From Saccoglossus kowalevskii (taxonomy: Eukaryota > Hemichordata > Enteropneusta > Harrimaniidae), in assembly GCF_000003605.2 (NCBI RefSeq), contig NW_003140102.1:1-29070 (forward strand): DNA of 29,070 bases. The letters are read 5' to 3'. The notes under the pieces are model-generated. The model was given only the letters and a program-made list of their open reading frames with translations, was not told where the DNA came from and did not search any database. Positions 24,969 through 29,070 of the stretch are shown here, in pieces; within the stretch, counting starts at the first letter, position 1; every line of letters starts with the position of its first letter. A program made the position numbers and the translations under genes.

Positions 24969-27010
24969 CGCATGACATGCATTCAGGTTTACAAAACACA
25001 TGATATGCATCCAGGTCTACAAAACACATGACATGCATTCAGGTCTACAAAACACATGACATGCATTCAGGTTTACTAAACACATCACATGCATTCAGGT
25101 TTACAAAACACATGACATGCATTCAGGTTTACAAAACACATGACATGCATTCAGGTTTACAAAACACATGATATACATTCAGGTCTATAAAACACATGAT
25201 ATACATTCAGGTCTACAAAACTCATGATATGCATTAATGTCTACAAAACACATGATATACATTCAGGTCTACAAAACACATGATATACAATCAGGTCTAC
25301 AAAACACATGATATACATTCAGGTCTACTCAACTCATGATATACATTCAGGTCTACAAAACACATGATATACATTCAGGTCTACAAAACACATGATATAC
25401 ATTCAGGTCTACAAAAAAACATGATATACATTCAGGTCGACACAACTCATGATATACATTCAGGTCTACAAAACACATGATATACATTCAGGTCTACAAA
25501 ACACATGATATACATTCTGGTCTACAAAACACATGATATACATTCAGGTCTACAAAACACATGATATACATTCAGGTCTACAAAACACATGATATAGATT
25601 CAGGTTTACAAAACACATGATATACATTCAGGTCTACAGCACACATGATATGCATTCAGGTTTACAAAACACATATGCATTCAGGTCTGCAAAACACATG
25701 AAATGCATTCAGGTCTACAAAACACATGACATGCATTCAGGTCTACAAAACACATGGCATGCATTCAGGTTTACAAAACACATGACATGCATTCAGGTTT
25801 ACAAAACACATGACATGCATTCAGGTTTACAAAACACATGATATACATTCAGGTCTACAAAACACATGATATACATTCAGGTTTAAAAAACTCATGATAT
25901 GCATTCAGGTTTACAAAACACATGATATGCATTCAGGTCTACAAAACACATGATATACATTCAGGTCTACAAAACACATGACATGCATTCAGGTCTACAT
26001 AACACATGACATGCATTCAGGGTAACAAAACACATGATATACATTCAGGTCTACAAAACACATGATATGCATTAATGTCCACAAAACACATGATATACAT
26101 CCAGGTCTACAAAACACATGATATACATTCAGGTCTACAAAACACATGATATGCATTAATGTCTACAAAACACATGATATACATTCAGGTCTACAAAACA
26201 CATGATATACATTCAGGTCTACAAAACACATGCTATACATTCAGGTCTACAAAACACATGATATACATTCAGGTCTACAAAACACATGATATACATTCAG
26301 GTCTACACAACTCATGATATACATTCAGGTCTACAACACACATGATATACATTCAGGTCTACAAAACACATGATATGCATTCAGGTCTACAACACACATG
26401 ATATGCATCCAGGTCTACAAAACTCATGATATGCATTCAGGTCTACAACACACATGATATGCATCCAGGTCTACAAAACTCATGATATGCATTCAGGTCT
26501 ACAAAGCACATGACATGCATTCAGGTCTACAAAACTCATGATATACATTCAGGTCTACAACACACATGATATGCATTCAGGTTTACAAAACACATGACAT
26601 GCATTCAGGTCTACAAAACACATGATATACATTCACGTCTACAAAACACATGACATGCATTCAGGTCTACAAAACACATAACATACATTCAGGTCTACAA
26701 AACACATGATATACATTCAGGTCTACAAAACACATGATATACATTAATGTTTACAAAACACATGATATACATTCAGGTCTACAAAACACATGATATACAT
26801 TCAGGTCTACACAACTCATGATATACATTCAGGTCTACAAAACACATGATATACATTCAGGTCTACAAAACACATGATATACATTCAGGTCTACAAAACA
26901 CATGATATACATTCAGGTCTACAAAACACATGATATACATTCAGGTCTACAAAACACATGATATAGATTCAGGTCTACAAAACACATGATATACATCCAG
27001 GTCTACAACA
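24969..27010. repeat. Segment S19: full module B, best-preserved copy
   Basis: Landmarks are L1 24969, L5 25073, L6 25436, TTCTGG 25517, L3 25672, ATGGCAT 25754, L4 26020, TGCTATA 26231, AAAGCAC 26503, next L1 27011. Offsets to the copy at 5223 are 19,746 before the AAAA-run difference and 19,747 after it, constant over 2 kb. A few private substitutions are seen (GGTCTATAAAAC near 25183, AACATACATT near 26681). Confidence 0.88.
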
Positions 27011-27794
27011 CGCATGACATGCATTCAGGTCTACAAAACACATGACATGCATTCAGGTTTACAAAACACATCACATGCATTCAGGTCTACAAAACACATG
27101 ATATACATTCAGGTTTACAAAACTCATGATATGCATTCAGATTTACAAAACACATGACATGCATTCAGGTTTACAAAACACATGACATGCATTCAGGTCT
27201 ACAAATTACATGATATACATTCAGGTCTACAAAACACATGATATACATTCAGGTCTACAAAAGACATGATATACATTCAGGTCTACAAAACACATGACAT
27301 GCATTCAGGTCTACAAAACACATGATATACATTCACGTCTACAAAACACATGACATGCATTCAGGTCTACAAAACACATAACATGCATTCAGGTCTACAA
27401 AACACATGATATACATTCAGGTCTACAAAACACATGGTATACATTAATGTTTACAAAACACATGATATACATTCAGGTCTACAAAACACATGATATGCAT
27501 TGATGTCCACAAAACACATGATATACATCCAGGTCTACAAAACACATGATATACATTCAGGTCTACAAAACACATGATATGCATTGATGTCTACAAAACA
27601 CATGATATACATTCAGGTCTACAAACCACATGATATACATTCAGGTCTACACAACTCATGATATACATTCAGGTCTACAAAACACATGATATACATTCAG
27701 GTCTACAAAACACATGATATACATTCAGGTCTACAAAACACATGATATAGATTCAGGTCTACAAAACACATGATATACATCCAGGTCTACAACA
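27011..27794. repeat. Segment S20: shortened module A (A-prime), 28 monomers
   Basis: This is the counterpart of 7264-8103 but two monomers shorter: the GGTTTAC monomer and the CATCC monomer that normally follow L1 are gone, so L2 (27203) is only 192 bp after L1. From L2 on, offset to the first copy is 19,691 (previously 19,747), a clean 56-bp step. ACATAAC is at 27376, 419 bp before the next L1. ACAAACCAC near 27625 is a private change. Confidence 0.84.
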
Positions 27795-27933
27795 CGCATG
27801 ACATGCATTCAGGTTTACAAAACACATGATATACATTCAGGTATACAAAACACATGATATACATTCAGGTTACAAAACACATGATATAGATTCAGGTCCA
27901 CAAAACACATGATATACATCCAGGTCTACAACA
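27795..27933. repeat. Segment S21: third copy of the 140-bp duplication
   Basis: It has the same layout and GGTCCAC change (near 27896) as 8104-8243 and 19482-19621, but is 139 bp because GGTCTAC reads GGTTAC near 27868, at the start of an indel-rich patch. Confidence 0.83.
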
Positions 27934-28255
27934 CGCATGACATGCATTCAGGTTTACAAAACACATGATATGCATCCAGGTCTACAAAACACATGACATG
28001 CATTCAGGTCTACAAAACACATGACATGCATTCAGTTTTACAAAACACATCACATGCAATCAGGTTACAAAAACACATGACATGCATTCAGGTTTTACAA
28101 AACACATGACATGCATTCAGGTTTACAAAACACATGATATACATTCAGGTTACAAAACACATGATATACATTCAGGTTTACAAAACTCATGATATGCATT
28201 TCAGATTTACAAAACACATGACATGCATTCAGGTTTACAAAAACACATGACATGC
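27838..28255. other. Indel-dense patch 4, gains and losses
   Basis: Changes include GGTTAC near 27868, 28066 and 28149 (losses), ACAAAAACAC near 28070 and 28240 (gains in the A run), GGTTTTAC near 28091 (gain in the T run) and GCATTTCAG near 28196 (gain), plus CAGTTTTAC and GCAATCAGG substitutions. They sum to +2 between L1 (27934) and L2 (28268), 334 bp instead of 332. Most are homopolymer-length changes in both directions, typical of uncorrected long-read consensus. The reverse frame at 28095-28313 stays open only because of this patch. Confidence 0.62.
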
Positions 28256-28914
28256 ATTCAGGTCTACAAATTACATGATATACATTCAGGTCTACAAAAC
28301 ACATGATATACATTCAGGTCTACAAAAGACATGATATACATTCACGTCTACAAAACACATGACATGCATTCAGGTCTACAAAACACATGATATACATTCA
28401 CGTCTACAAAACACATGACATGCATTCATGTCTACAAAACACATAACATGCATTCAGGTCTACAAAACACATGATATACATTCAGGTCTACAAAACACAT
28501 GATATACATTAATGTTTACAAAACACATGATATACATTCAGGTCTACAAAACACATGATATGCATTGATGTCTACAAAACACATGATATACATTCAGGTC
28601 TACAAAACACATGATATACATTCAGGTCTACAAAACACATGATATACATTCAGGTCTACAAAACACATGATATACATTCAGGTCTACAAAACACATGATA
28701 TACATTCAGGTCTACACAACTCATGATATACATTCAGGTCTACAAAACACATGATATACATTCAGGTCTACAAAACACATGATATACATTCAGGTCTACA
28801 AAACACATGATATACATTCAGGTCTACAAACACATGATATACATTCAGGTCTACAAAACACATGATATAGATTCAGGTCTACAAAACACATGATATACAT
28901 CCAGGTCTACAACA
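27934..28914. repeat. Segment S22: module A, collapsed type
   Basis: It is the same subtype as 23989-24968: TCATGTC at 28426 (+492, shifted by the +2 of the patch), ACATAAC following, and one TTGATGTCT near 28564 instead of two TTGATGT monomers. Length 981 bp equals 980 plus 2 minus a 1-bp loss in an AAAA run near 28827. In the first 3-kb block the position after the 140-bp duplication is a module B front (8244); here it is a module A, so this is the breakpoint of the large duplication. Confidence 0.84.
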
Positions 28915-29070
28915 CGCATGACATGCATTCAGTTTACAAAACACATGATATGCATCCAGGTCTACAAAACACATGACATGCATTCAGTTCTACAAACACA
29001 TGACATGCATTCAGTTTACTAACACATCACATGCATTCAGGTTTACAAACACATGACATGCATTCAGGTT
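28915..29070. repeat. Segment S23: start of a module B, cut by window end, indel patch 5
   Basis: After L1 comes the L5-type monomer at 29016 (reading TTACTAAC, one A short), which marks a module B front. L1 to L5 is 101 bp instead of 104 because of single-base losses (CAGTTTAC twice, ACAAACAC). A CAGTTCTAC substitution and further short A runs (ACTAACAC, ACAAACAC) follow. The array clearly continues beyond the window. Confidence 0.75.

Larger units (their letters stand above)
1..29070. repeat. 28-bp satellite DNA array filling the window
   Basis: Every part of the window is made of head-to-tail copies of a 28-bp unit: ACATGATATACATT followed by CAGGTCTACAAAAC. 29070/28 gives about 1,038 copies, slightly more because some are 27 or 25 bp. 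No copy is inverted and no unrelated sequence interrupts the array, and neither array end lies in the window. Common variants are ATATAC/ATATGC/ACATGC at positions 7-11, GGTCTAC/GGTTTAC at position 20, CATCC at 14, TAGATT at 11 and TTAATGT/TTGATGT at 15-17. Because 28 is not a multiple of 3, every forward frame meets the TGA of ACATGA once per 84 bp. That argues against coding. Family and host are not recognised; a role (centromeric, subtelomeric, other heterochromatin) cannot be read from the sequence. Confidence 0.98.

Noticed and set aside
1-29070. CRISPR array (28-bp repeats)
   Set aside because: The repeats are directly abutting with no unique spacers, and no cas genes or leader are present.
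1-29070. Telomeric repeat tract
   Set aside because: No TTAGGG-, TTTAGGG- or TTAGG-type runs on either strand. The unit is 28 bp and A/T-rich without a G-run.
1-29070. CENP-B box in the monomer
   Set aside because: The TTCG...CGGG core of the CENP-B box is not present in any monomer variant I read, so centromere identity cannot be claimed on this basis.
1-29070. CACATG E-box or TATA-like GATATA arrays acting as promoters or enhancers
   Set aside because: These short motifs occur in nearly every monomer simply because of the consensus, and there is no nearby gene to regulate.
1-29070. Inverted or mirror arrangement within the array
   Set aside because: I found no reverse-complement monomer (for example GACCTGAATG on the + strand). 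All copies are direct.
1-29070. tRNA, rRNA, transposon ends or attachment sites
   Set aside because: No stretch departs from the satellite monomer long enough to hold such an element.

Overview
The whole window (1-29070) is one uninterrupted tandem array of a 28-bp satellite (minisatellite-class) monomer, roughly 1,040 copies, all in the same orientation. The monomer reads ACATGATATACATT (first half) then CAGGTCTACAAAAC (second half): 32% G+C in this consensus, A>T and C>G on the + strand, and no CpG. I see no gene, RNA gene, transposon, promoter, CRISPR array or unique flanking DNA. Long satellite DNA of this kind points to a eukaryotic chromosome (pericentromeric, subtelomeric or other heterochromatin). 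I do not recognise the family and cannot name the species.

Monomers differ at a few positions (numbered from the A of ACATG): T7/C, A10/G, C11/G, T14/C, C15 with G17, and C20/T. Rarer changes act as landmarks that expose a higher-order structure. I use: L1 = CGCATG (23 copies), L2 = AAATTAC (14), L3 = a 25-bp monomer with CATATGC (7), L4 = GGGTAAC (5), L5 = TTACTAAAC-type (9) and L6 = GTCGACACAAC (7). Spacings between L1 copies are almost all whole multiples of 28 bp, so register is kept across the window.

Two higher-order modules recur. Module A (about 1 kb) starts at L1, has L2 exactly 332 bp later in seven full copies, and then carries CACGTC, TTAATGTTT, TTGATGT and TAGATT monomers. Module B (about 2 kb) starts at L1, has L5 at +104, L6 at +467, L3 at about +703 and L4 at about +1050. 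They appear as whole, truncated and hybrid copies: 5223-7263, 21218-23988 and 24969-27010 are full B copies; 20154, 23989 and 27934 begin good A copies. A 140-bp duplication of the L1 region recurs at 8104, 19482 and 27795. A block of about 3.0 kb (5223-8244) reappears at 24969-27934 with one two-monomer difference and two 1-bp differences.

Five short patches (about 742-1016, 11014-11300, 13906-14090, 27838-28255, 28919-29070) hold dense single-base length changes, many in homopolymers. These may be consensus errors rather than biology. The short open reading frames in the window are by-products of monomers that lose the recurring TGA stop. Nothing in the sequence supports protein coding.
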